Assembly (NCBI RefSeq): GCF_003024675.1
Contig: NZ_PYLP01000004.1
Span: 90,940 to 154,939 of the forward strand
Origin: Faecalibacillus faecis
GTDB lineage: Bacteria; Bacillota_I; Bacilli_A; Erysipelotrichales; Coprobacillaceae
DNA length: 64,000 nt
Direction of reading: 5' to 3'
Below the pieces are notes generated by a model. It was not told where the DNA came from. It searched no databases and was given only the letters and a program-made list of their open reading frames with translations. Every line of letters begins with the position of its first letter. The first letter of the stretch is position 1. The translations under genes were made by a program, and so were the position numbers. Shown piece after piece: positions 52,215-60,891 of this stretch.

Positions 52215-52243
52215 TTGATGAAAAAAAAGAGTTATGCTACAAT
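52215..52243 (+). promoter_or_regulatory. Promoter of the permease-hydroxylase genes
   Basis: TTGATG (52215-52220), 17 bases, TACAAT (52238-52243). No purine riboswitch was seen in the short leader. Confidence 0.55.
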
Positions 52244-52287
52244 TTTCTTGTTTCTAGAAGGTTAATTTAATATGAGGGAGAGAGAAT

Positions 52288-53682
52288 ATGGAGAAAAAAG
52301 AGTATACAAGTCCTTATGATTTTGAAGGGAAAATTCCTTTAAAACAGGCAGTTATTTTAGGTTTACAACACGTTCTAGCAATGTTCGTTGGTAACTTAAC
52401 ACCAGTACTTATTATCACGGGGGCTTGTGCTGCAATGCATGATGCAGATGTGTTTGCTGCAATTCAAGTTTCACTTTTACAAAATGCAATGCTTATTGCA
52501 GGTGTTGTTACTTTAGTACAATTATTTTCAATAGGTCCTATTGGTGGGAAAGTCCCAATTATCATGGGAACAAGTTCAGGATTTATTGGTGTTTTCCAAA
52601 GTGTTGCTCATGTAATGGGTGGTGGTGTTTTAGGATATGGTGCCATCATGGGAGCAAGTATTATTGGTGGTTTATTTGAAACGGTTTTAGGTTTTCTTTT
52701 AAAACCATTACGTCGTTTCTTTCCGTCTGTTGTTACAGGAACAGTTGTTTTATCCATTGGTTTGTCTTTAATTGGTGTTGGTGTTGCTTCTTTCGGGGGA
52801 GGAAGTAGTGCTAAAGATTATGGATCTGTAGAAAATCTTTTAATTGGTTTATTTGTTTTAGTTGTTATTTTAGCTTTTAAACATGGTACAAAAGGAATGT
52901 TAAGTAATTCGGCTGTTTTAATTGGAATTATTTGTGGTTATGTTTTATGTATGATTTTACCATTGTTTATTTCAACAACAGGTGTTGCCAGTGATGGAAC
53001 AGAGTTTGTTAAATCATGGGTTTTAAATTGGGATAAGGTGGCTCAAGCAAAATGGTTTGCCTTACCAAAACTCATGCCAGTAAAACCAGTTTTTGATTTA
53101 AGAGCAATCTTACCAGTTTTAATTATGTTTATTGTTACAGCTGTTGAAACTGTTGGGGATATTTCTGGTGTTATGGAAGGCGGAATGTCAAGAGAAGCTA
53201 CAGATCAAGAATTATCAGGTGGAGTTATCTGTGATGGTATTGGTTCATCCATTGCTGCTTTATTTGGTGTTTTACCTAATACATCTTTTTCACAAAATGT
53301 TGGGTTAGTAACAATGACTAAAATTGTCAATCGTTTTGCTTTGGCGTGCGGTGCGATTTTCCTAATTATTTGTGGTTTATTTCCTAAATTAGCGGCACTT
53401 GTTTCCATTATGCCTCAATCCGTATTAGGTGGAGCAGCAGTCATCATGTTTTCATCGATTGTTATGTCTGGAATTCAATTGATTACCAAAGAACCTCTTA
53501 CTGCTCGTTCAATGACAATTGTCTCAGTTGCTTTAGGATTAGGTTATGGTATTGGTGCAAATAGTGCAATTTTAATGCAACTTCCACAAGCAATTCAAAT
53601 GATTTGTGGAGAATCAGGAATTGTACCTGCTGCTTTTGTAGCAATTATTTTAAATATTTTATTACCAAAAGAAAAACAATAA
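52288..53682 (+). CDS. NCS2-family purine (xanthine/uric acid) permease
   Basis: 464 aa, about 14 membrane helices. Family motifs: LGLQHVLAMFVGNLTP (QH in TM1), VETVGDISGV (Glu of TM8) and LPNTSFSQNVGL (TM10). The position in front of a xanthine dehydrogenase-type enzyme suggests import of xanthine or urate. Exact substrate cannot be told from sequence. Confidence 0.9.
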   Translation: MEKKEYTSPYDFEGKIPLKQAVILGLQHVLAMFVGNLTPVLIITGACAAMHDADVFAAIQVSLLQNAMLIAGVVTLVQLFSIGPIGGKVPIIMGTSSGFIGVFQSVAHVMGGGVLGYGAIMGASIIGGLFETVLGFLLKPLRRFFPSVVTGTVVLSIGLSLIGVGVASFGGGSSAKDYGSVENLLIGLFVLVVILAFKHGTKGMLSNSAVLIGIICGYVLCMILPLFISTTGVASDGTEFVKSWVLNWDKVAQAKWFALPKLMPVKPVFDLRAILPVLIMFIVTAVETVGDISGVMEGGMSREATDQELSGGVICDGIGSSIAALFGVLPNTSFSQNVGLVTMTKIVNRFALACGAIFLIICGLFPKLAALVSIMPQSVLGGAAVIMFSSIVMSGIQLITKEPLTARSMTIVSVALGLGYGIGANSAILMQLPQAIQMICGESGIVPAAFVAIILNILLPKEKQ

Positions 53683-53695
53683 AGGAGGGCTTTCT

Positions 53696-54493
53696 TTGTT
53701 ATCGATTAGAAATTATGTGCGACCTCAAACAATTGAGGAAGCTTATGAATATGCAAAAAAACCGCTGAGTGTTGTTTTAGGTGGTATGTTATGGCTTAAA
53801 ATGCAAAATAGAAATGTTAATTTTGCTATTGATTTATCTGATTTACATTTAGATCAAATTGAAGAAATAGATGATGAAATACATATTGGTGCTATGGTTA
53901 CTTTAAGAGAGCTTGAAACAAATGAACAATTAAACTATTTTACACAAGGAGCTATTAAAGAAAGCGTACGTCATATTGTCGGTGTTCAATTTAGAAACTT
54001 AGCGACAATGGGCGGATCTATTTATGGAAGGTTTGGTTTTTCTGATGTTTTAACACTTTTTATGGCGCTTGATTGTGAGGTAGAACTTTATCCAACTGGG
54101 CGAGTTTCTATCAAAGAATTTGCGAATATGAAATTTACAAAAGATATTCTTACAAAAGTTATTATTAAAAAAGTACCAACAAATGTGGTTTATTTATCAC
54201 AAAGAAATATTTCAACAGATTTTCCTGTTTTAACCTGTGCGGTTAGTAATATAAATCAACATTATACATGTATCATTGGAGCAAGACCGTTACATGCTGT
54301 AGCAATTAATGGAGATAGTTATTTTGAAACAGGTATTACTGAAAAAAATATTCAAAATTTTACAAAATGTGTTTTATCAGAATTAAAATTAGGAAGCAAT
54401 TCAAGAGCATCTAAAGAATATCGTCAAAAGATTGCAAAGGTTTTAATAAAAAGAGCTTTTCTTCAATTAAAGGAGGATGTATATGGAAATTAA
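53696..54493 (+). CDS. Xanthine dehydrogenase-type FAD-binding subunit
   Basis: 265 aa, TTG start after GGAGGG. FAD-binding blocks VVLGGMLWLKMQ and FRNLATMGGSIYGRFGFSD as in the CoxM/XdhB family. It passes electrons between the iron-sulfur subunit and NAD(P) or ferredoxin. Overlaps the next gene by a few bases. Confidence 0.88.
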   Translation: MLSIRNYVRPQTIEEAYEYAKKPLSVVLGGMLWLKMQNRNVNFAIDLSDLHLDQIEEIDDEIHIGAMVTLRELETNEQLNYFTQGAIKESVRHIVGVQFRNLATMGGSIYGRFGFSDVLTLFMALDCEVELYPTGRVSIKEFANMKFTKDILTKVIIKKVPTNVVYLSQRNISTDFPVLTCAVSNINQHYTCIIGARPLHAVAINGDSYFETGITEKNIQNFTKCVLSELKLGSNSRASKEYRQKIAKVLIKRAFLQLKEDVYGN

Positions 54494-54950
54494 ATTAACT
54501 TTAAATGGAGAAAGAATTGTACAAGATATAGAACCTGATTTATTACTTATTGATTTTGTGAGAAAAAATGGTTGTTATAGTGTTAAACGTGGTTGCGATA
54601 CAAGTAACTGTGGATTATGTACGGTTTTATTAAATGATAAACCAGTGCTTTCATGCAGTGTTCTTGCAATGCGTGCAAATGGTGCAAAAGTAGTTACTTT
54701 AGAAGGAATGCAAGAAGAAGCAAAGCCACTTGCAACATTTATTGCTAGTCAAGGAGCTGAACAATGTGGTTTTTGTAATCCTGGATTTATGATGAATACA
54801 CTTGCTTTATTAAAAGAAAATCCTCATCCAAGTGATGATGAAATTAAAGAATTTTTAGCTGGAAATTTATGTCGTTGTTCAGGTTATGAAGGACAACTTA
54901 GAGGAATAAAAAATTACCTAAACTATCTTGAAGAAAAGGGGAATGAATAA
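54483..54950 (+). CDS. Xanthine dehydrogenase-type 2Fe-2S subunit
   Basis: 155 aa from ATG 54483 (GGAGG 6 bases upstream); the ATG at 54477 touches the SD. Two cluster sites: GCDTSNCGLC plus distal Cys, and CGFCNPG with NLCRCSGYEG. Standard for CoxS/XdhC-type small subunits. Confidence 0.92.
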   Translation: MEIKLTLNGERIVQDIEPDLLLIDFVRKNGCYSVKRGCDTSNCGLCTVLLNDKPVLSCSVLAMRANGAKVVTLEGMQEEAKPLATFIASQGAEQCGFCNPGFMMNTLALLKENPHPSDDEIKEFLAGNLCRCSGYEGQLRGIKNYLNYLEEKGNE

Positions 54951-57232
54951 TGGCTTATAAACATATTGAAAAACCGGTCATGAAAAAAGATGCTATGAAT
55001 CTTTTACTTGGTAAACCTGTTTATGTAGATGACATAACAAGTCAAGATTGTTTAGTTGTTAAAGTGTTAAGATCACCACATGCTCATGCTTTGATTGAAG
55101 AAATTGATGTTTCTAAAGCTCAAAAAATCCCAGGTATTGAAGCTGTTTATACGTATAAAGATGTTCCTCAAAAACGTTTTACCATGGCAGGTCAAACATC
55201 TCCAGAACCAAGTCCTTATGATCGTTTAATTTTAGATCAAAGAGTTCGTTTTGTAGGAGATGCTGTTGCTATTGTTGCTGGTATTAATGAAAAGGTTGTT
55301 GATCGTGCTTTAAAAATTATTAAAGTAAAATATCAAGTTTTAACACCTGTTCTTGATTTTACGAAAGCAAAAGATAATAACATCTTAGTTCATCCTGAAG
55401 AAAATTGGAAAGCTTTATGTCCAGTAGGTGCTGACAATCATAGAAATCTTGTGGCAACAGATTCTTCAAGTCAAGGTGATTTAGAAAAAGTGTTTGCTTC
55501 TTGTGATCAAGTCATTGAAAGAACCTATCATACAAGAGCAAACCAACAAGCAATGATGGAAACTTTTAGAACTTATTGTGAAATTGACCCTTATGGAAGA
55601 CTTCATGTTATTTCTTCAACCCAAATTGTTTTCCATTGTCGAAGAATTCTTGCTAACGCATTAGATATTCCTCAATCGAAAATTCGTGTTGAAAAACCAA
55701 GAATTGGAGGAGGATTTGGGGCTAAACAAACTGTTGTAGCTGAAGTTTATCCTGCTTTTGTAACATGGATGACCAAGAAACCTTCTAAAATGATTTATAG
55801 TCGAAAAGAATCACAAATTGCCTCTACACCACGTCATGAAATGCAAGTGACTGTTAAATTAGGAGCAATGAATGATGGAACAATTCGAGCAATGGACGTT
55901 TATACTCTTTCAAATAGTGGTGCTTTTGGTGAACATGGACCAACAACAGTAGGTTTATCGGGACATAAATCGATTCCACTTTATACAAATAATCTTGAAG
56001 CCTTTAAATTTTCTTATGATGTTGTTTATACCAATTGTCAAGCAGCTGGTGCCTATCGTGGCTATGGTGCTACGCAAGGACTTTTTGCGGTAGAATCGAT
56101 TGTTAGTGAAATGGCAGGAATTTTAGGTATTGACCCAGTAGTTATTCGAGAAAAGAATATGGTTAGACAAGGTCAAACAATGGGGGCTTATTATAATGAG
56201 GTTGCTAAAGCATGCGCATTAGACAAATGTATGGATCATGCTAAAAAACTTTTTGATTGGGAGAACAAATCAAAGGTACGCGTCTTAGAAAATGGTAAAA
56301 TTAGAAGTTCTGGAGTAGCCATGGCTATGCAAGGATCTGGTATTTCAGGGGTTGATGTGGGTTCTGCTACATTAAAACTTGAAGATGATGGTTATTATAC
56401 ACTTCATATAGGCGCAGCCGATATGGGAACAGGTTGCGACACCATTCTTGCACAAATGGCAGCTGAGTGTTTAGACTGTGATGTTGATCAAATTGTTGTC
56501 TTTGGAGCAGATACAGATATTTCACCTTATGATTCAGGTTCTTATGCTTCTTCAACAACTTATGTAACAGGAAAGGCAGTAGAGCAAGCTTGTGAAAAAT
56601 TAAAAAATAATTTATGTGATCTTGCTTTACAAACATTTCATTGTGAAAAAGAAGATGTTGAATTCACCTCACAAGGTGTTAAAAATTTAAAGACAAACGA
56701 ACTTTTAACTTTAAAGGAGCTTGCTTTAAAAGCAATGTGTGGAAATAATATCGAAACACAGGTTACAGTTACACATTCATCTCCATTTTCGCCACCACCT
56801 TATATGGTAGGAATGGTTGAAATTGAACTTGATAAAGAAACAGGACAAGTTGATATTCTTGATTATGTTGCGGTTGTCGATTGCGGCACTGTTATTAATA
56901 CAAATTTAGCACGTGTTCAAACAGAAGGTGGCTTAGTTCAAGGAATTGGTATGGCTCTCTATGAAGATGTTCAATATACAAAACGTGGTGCTATTCCTGA
57001 AAATTCTTTTATGCAATATAAAATTCCTACACGTTTGGATATGGGAAAAATTAGAGTTGAATTTGAAAGTAGCTATGAACCAACTGGTCCATTTGGTGCA
57101 AAATCGATTGGTGAAATTGTTATTAATACACCATCTCCTGCAATTGCCAATGCTATCTATCGAGCAACGGGTAAATATCTAAAGGATCTTCCAATGACTC
57201 CTGAAAAAATCTTAATGGCAATTGATGAGTAA
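54950..57232 (+). CDS. xdh: Xanthine dehydrogenase-type molybdopterin-binding subunit
   Basis: 760 aa. Moco-contacting segments RIGGGFGAKQ, AGAYRGYGATQG, GSGISGVDVG, and the catalytic Glu in FGAKSIGEIV. The surrounding selD, yqeB and yqeC genes point to a selenium-dependent member; selenium in this class is a labile ligand on molybdenum, not a selenocysteine. Substrate is a purine by context. Confidence 0.9.
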   Translation: MAYKHIEKPVMKKDAMNLLLGKPVYVDDITSQDCLVVKVLRSPHAHALIEEIDVSKAQKIPGIEAVYTYKDVPQKRFTMAGQTSPEPSPYDRLILDQRVRFVGDAVAIVAGINEKVVDRALKIIKVKYQVLTPVLDFTKAKDNNILVHPEENWKALCPVGADNHRNLVATDSSSQGDLEKVFASCDQVIERTYHTRANQQAMMETFRTYCEIDPYGRLHVISSTQIVFHCRRILANALDIPQSKIRVEKPRIGGGFGAKQTVVAEVYPAFVTWMTKKPSKMIYSRKESQIASTPRHEMQVTVKLGAMNDGTIRAMDVYTLSNSGAFGEHGPTTVGLSGHKSIPLYTNNLEAFKFSYDVVYTNCQAAGAYRGYGATQGLFAVESIVSEMAGILGIDPVVIREKNMVRQGQTMGAYYNEVAKACALDKCMDHAKKLFDWENKSKVRVLENGKIRSSGVAMAMQGSGISGVDVGSATLKLEDDGYYTLHIGAADMGTGCDTILAQMAAECLDCDVDQIVVFGADTDISPYDSGSYASSTTYVTGKAVEQACEKLKNNLCDLALQTFHCEKEDVEFTSQGVKNLKTNELLTLKELALKAMCGNNIETQVTVTHSSPFSPPPYMVGMVEIELDKETGQVDILDYVAVVDCGTVINTNLARVQTEGGLVQGIGMALYEDVQYTKRGAIPENSFMQYKIPTRLDMGKIRVEFESSYEPTGPFGAKSIGEIVINTPSPAIANAIYRATGKYLKDLPMTPEKILMAIDE

Positions 57233-57825
57233 TGAAAACATATATTATTTATTTAGCGGCTGGAAATAGTCGTCGTTTTAAGGAAGATAAGTTACATACG
57301 CTTTTTAAAGGAAAAGAACTGTATCTTTATGGAATTGATACATTGAAACAATTATTAAAACATCGTAACGATATAGAAATTATCATTGTCTCTAATACAA
57401 TTGATATACAAGAAAAATATATTCATAGTTATAAAAGTCCTTTAAGTGAAAGAGGGATTTCCTATTCTATTAAAGCTGCTTTAGAACATATCAATCAACA
57501 AAAAGATTATCAAATGATGTTTATGGTTGCAGATCAACCCTATCTTTCTTATCAAACACTTAATAAGATGATTGATACATTTAATCAATCATCTTATTCT
57601 ATATGTTCTTTAATGTTTAAAGATAGAGTTGGAAATCCTGTAATCTTTTCTAAAGGATATTTTAATGAATTGTATTCTTTAAAAGAAGATCAAGGAGGGC
57701 GGGAAATCGTCAATAAATATCCACAAGAATGTTTTTATTTTATAATTGAAAATGAAAAAGAACTTTATGATATTGATTATCAAAGTGATTTACAAAAACT
57801 TATAAAAGAAGAAAAATATGATTGA
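57232..57825 (+). CDS. MocA-like molybdenum cofactor nucleotidyltransferase
   Basis: 197 aa. LAAGNSRRFKEDKLHTLFKGK is the nucleotide-binding opening of MobA/MocA proteins; MVADQPYLSYQTL is the metal-binding block. It likely makes the cytosine dinucleotide form of Moco for the hydroxylase. Start overlaps the stop of the Moco subunit gene (TAATG). Confidence 0.85.
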   Translation: MKTYIIYLAAGNSRRFKEDKLHTLFKGKELYLYGIDTLKQLLKHRNDIEIIIVSNTIDIQEKYIHSYKSPLSERGISYSIKAALEHINQQKDYQMMFMVADQPYLSYQTLNKMIDTFNQSSYSICSLMFKDRVGNPVIFSKGYFNELYSLKEDQGGREIVNKYPQECFYFIIENEKELYDIDYQSDLQKLIKEEKYD

Positions 57826-58243
57826 ACATGCTAAGTTAGAAGATAAAGAAGAAATCTATAATTTGATTTGTATTTTAGAAAATAAAAAAATCAAGAAAGA
57901 ACACTTTGATTGTGTTTTTGAAAATTCTTTAAAAGATAAAGATATTATTTATTTAGTTTATCGAGATAAAAAAATTGAAGGATTTCTAAGTTTTAAAATA
58001 AATCATTATTTACATCATGATCGTGATACTGGTGAAATTGTAGAACTGGTTGTTTTGCCAGAAAAAAGAAGTTTAAAAATTGGTAAACAATTGATTGAAA
58101 AAATTGAAAAAATTGCAAGGAATAAAAAACTTGAACAAATTGAACTTTCTACTTCCATTTATCGTAAAGATGCGCATCGCTTTTATGAAAGACAAGGATA
58201 TGAAAAATTACATTATAATTATACGAAAGAATTAGATGACTAA
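57818..58243 (+). CDS. GNAT N-acetyltransferase
   Basis: 141 aa, overlapping the MocA-like gene by 8 bases. GNAT features: GEIVELVVLPEKRSLKIGKQLIEKIE (acetyl-CoA loop, degenerate) and AHRFYERQGYEKLHYNY. Substrate unknown; probably only co-transcribed with the cluster. Confidence 0.8.
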   Translation: MIEHAKLEDKEEIYNLICILENKKIKKEHFDCVFENSLKDKDIIYLVYRDKKIEGFLSFKINHYLHHDRDTGEIVELVVLPEKRSLKIGKQLIEKIEKIARNKKLEQIELSTSIYRKDAHRFYERQGYEKLHYNYTKELDD

Positions 58244-58255
58244 CTATAATATACG

Positions 58256-58284
58256 AAGTTATTGGGATAACCAATAGCTTTTTC
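58256..58284 (+). terminator. Terminator after the molybdenum/selenium run
   Basis: AAGTTATTGG / CCAATAGCTT hairpin followed by T. Confidence 0.65.
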
Positions 58285-58324
58285 TTTATAAAAAGTGGTA
58301 CAATGAATAAAAGGTGAGATGAAT

Positions 58325-60001
58325 ATGAAAAAGTATTTAAAGAAAAATATTTTTTATTTTATAGTGTGTGTTATTTTATTTTCGACAGCAGGAATCATGT
58401 CTGTTTTTTTTGCAACTATTGTTCAAAAAATGGTGGATACATCGGTTGACAAGAATATTGTTCAATTTTATAACGTAATGATTTTAGCTATTTTATTTAT
58501 TGTCCTTAATTTTTTAATATATATTTTAAGAGGTGTTTTTAGAGCAAAATATCTAAAGAATGTAATGTTTTCATTAAACCATGATTTATTTAAAGGTGTT
58601 TTTTCTATGACAGTCAAAGAATTTAATCAAGAGAATTCATCTGTGTATTTAAGTGTTTTTAATAATGATTTAAAGATTATTGAAAGAAATTATTTTGATA
58701 ATTTATTAACGATTACTGCAGATTTATCACAATTTATTATTTGTTTAATTGCGGTGTTTTCGTTGCAGTTTTCTCTAGCCATTATTGTAATTATCATCAA
58801 TATTATCGCAATATTTGTGCCTATATTATTTAGTAAAGTTTTATCTAAGAAGCAAGTTACTTCTACACAAAAATATAGTCAATTAAATGTCAAAATAAAG
58901 GATTTTTTCAATTCTTTTGAACTTATTAAATGTTTTCAAGTTACTCATCATATTATTCATCAATTTGATTATTTTGAAAATAAATACGAAACAAGTATGC
59001 AAAATTACCGATATGATGAAGGACTTATTTCAGGATTTTCAACCTTATCTTCTTTAGGCGTGAGTGTCATGACAACACTTATATCACTTTATTTTGTAAT
59101 TATGAATAAAATAAGTATAGGAGAGATGCTTGCAATTACCCAATTAGTAAATAATATTGCTAATCCTTTAGGAAGATTATCAAATGAACTTCCATTATTG
59201 AAAAGTATAAAGCCAATCGAAAATAAAATAAATGAGTATCTTGAAATCAATAGTGAAAAGAGAACAAATTCAATTGATTCCATTGATGATATCTCATTTA
59301 ACCATGTTTCCTTTAGTTATGACGGCAGTAAAGAAATTATTCATGATTTTAATTATACCTTTTATAAAAATAAAAAATATGTTCTTATTGGAAATAGTGG
59401 CTCAGGCAAATCAACACTAATCAAGTTACTTTTGAATAATTATGAAGCAAGTAGAGGAACTTTACTCATGAATGGTATAGATATTAATACGATTAGTAAC
59501 AAGAGTATTTATCATTGTATTTCAATCGTTCATCAAAATGCACCAATATTAAATGATACTTTAAAAAATAATATAACATATTTTAAAAGTTATTCAGAAA
59601 AACAAATAAATGAGGTAGTAGAAAGAGCAGGATTAAAAAGCTTTGTACAATCTTTACCCAATGGTTTGAATACTGTTATTAATGAAAATGGTAATAATAT
59701 TTCGGGTGGTGAAAAACAAAGAATCAGTATTGCTAGAGCATTACTTAAAAATGCAGATTTACTGATTTATGATGAACCTACTTCTAATTTGGATCGTACA
59801 ACTGCAAAAGAGATTGAAAATATTTTGTTAAAAGAAAATAAAACATGTATCATGATTACTCATAAATTAGATGAAGAATTGTTAAATAAATTTGATGAAA
59901 TTTTAGTGTTAAAAGATGGTTTTTTAGAAGAAACGGGGAGTTATCAACAACTTATAGAAAAAGGCAATTTTTTTAGGAAATTAGTAGAGGCTAAGGATTA
60001 A
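58325..60001 (+). CDS. ABC exporter, fused membrane and ATPase domains
   Basis: 558 aa from ATG 58325 (AGGTGAG 6 bases upstream; the ATG at 58319 touches it). Six membrane helices over residues 1-290, then the ATPase: GNSGSGKSTLIKLL, SGGEKQRISIARALLKNADLLIYDEPTSNLD, MITHKLDE. Half-transporter that works as a dimer; substrate unknown (peptide, lipid or drug). Confidence 0.88.
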   Translation: MKKYLKKNIFYFIVCVILFSTAGIMSVFFATIVQKMVDTSVDKNIVQFYNVMILAILFIVLNFLIYILRGVFRAKYLKNVMFSLNHDLFKGVFSMTVKEFNQENSSVYLSVFNNDLKIIERNYFDNLLTITADLSQFIICLIAVFSLQFSLAIIVIIINIIAIFVPILFSKVLSKKQVTSTQKYSQLNVKIKDFFNSFELIKCFQVTHHIIHQFDYFENKYETSMQNYRYDEGLISGFSTLSSLGVSVMTTLISLYFVIMNKISIGEMLAITQLVNNIANPLGRLSNELPLLKSIKPIENKINEYLEINSEKRTNSIDSIDDISFNHVSFSYDGSKEIIHDFNYTFYKNKKYVLIGNSGSGKSTLIKLLLNNYEASRGTLLMNGIDINTISNKSIYHCISIVHQNAPILNDTLKNNITYFKSYSEKQINEVVERAGLKSFVQSLPNGLNTVINENGNNISGGEKQRISIARALLKNADLLIYDEPTSNLDRTTAKEIENILLKENKTCIMITHKLDEELLNKFDEILVLKDGFLEETGSYQQLIEKGNFFRKLVEAKD

Positions 60002-60016
60002 TATTGAAGATATATA

Positions 60017-60060
60017 AAAGTTACTCAAACCTTTATGTGATAAAGAAATGAGTAACTTTT
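60017..60060 (+). terminator. Terminator after the ABC exporter
   Basis: AAAAGTTACTCA / TGAGTAACTTTT stem. Confidence 0.7.
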
Positions 60061-60222
60061 ACTTATATACGAAGAAAAATTCTTGAAATAATTTTCAGTT
60101 TAATTAAAAAAACAATTACTTGTACTTGCGAATATGGCAAAATTTATGAAATAAGCAAGGAAGTCTTTTTTCACATCTTTTACACATACACATGTTACAA
60201 TAAAGTTGAAGAGGTGGTAGAA

Positions 60223-60891
60223 ATGTATAAAGCATTGATGATTGAAGATCATAAAGAAGTAAGAGATTTTGTGAAAGAATATTTTAATCATAAAGAAATA
60301 GAAGTTGTTGAAGCACAAAATGGTTATGAAGGCTTATCTTTATTAGATGATACAATTGATATTATATTGCTTGATATTATGATGCCAGGAATAGATGGTT
60401 ATGAAGTTTGTAAACAAATTAGAAGTCAATATAATACGCTCATCGTTTTTATAAGTGCTTTATCAGAAGATGAAAACCAATTAAAGGCTTATGAATATGG
60501 AGCAGATGATTATATTACTAAACCATTTAAACCTTCTTTATTGTATGCAAAATGTTTAGCACTTTTAAAAAGAAATAAAAAGATTGAAACGAATCAACTT
60601 CAATCAGGAAAAGTGATTTTGGATTTAGATAAACATGTTTTAGTGATTGAAGAAAACGATATTGCTTTAACAGACAAAGAATTTAAACTTCTTCGATACT
60701 TAATGGAAAATCAGGGGATTGTTTTATCAAGAGAAAAAATTTTAGATGCTTTATGGGGTTATGATTATTATGGCGATGGACGTGCTGTTGATACGTATAT
60801 CAAACGATTAAGAAAGAGATTAGAAAATTATTCTTATTATATTCAAACAGTCGTTAAAATAGGATATATATGGAAAGGAGAAGAATCATGA
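60223..60891 (+). CDS. OmpR-family response regulator
   Basis: 222 aa from ATG 60223 (GAGGTGG upstream); a GTG at 60214 lies in the SD. Receiver domain with phospho-acceptor Asp in IILLDIMMPGIDGYEV and Lys in ITKPFKPSLL; winged-helix output with LTDKEFKLLRYLMENQG and VDTYIKRLRKRL. Ends in ATGA overlap with the sensor kinase. Confidence 0.92.
   Translation: MYKALMIEDHKEVRDFVKEYFNHKEIEVVEAQNGYEGLSLLDDTIDIILLDIMMPGIDGYEVCKQIRSQYNTLIVFISALSEDENQLKAYEYGADDYITKPFKPSLLYAKCLALLKRNKKIETNQLQSGKVILDLDKHVLVIEENDIALTDKEFKLLRYLMENQGIVLSREKILDALWGYDYYGDGRAVDTYIKRLRKRLENYSYYIQTVVKIGYIWKGEES

Noticed and set aside
52175..52287. Purine riboswitch before the permease
   Set aside because: The leader after the promoter is only about 40 bases and lacks the conserved three-helix core.
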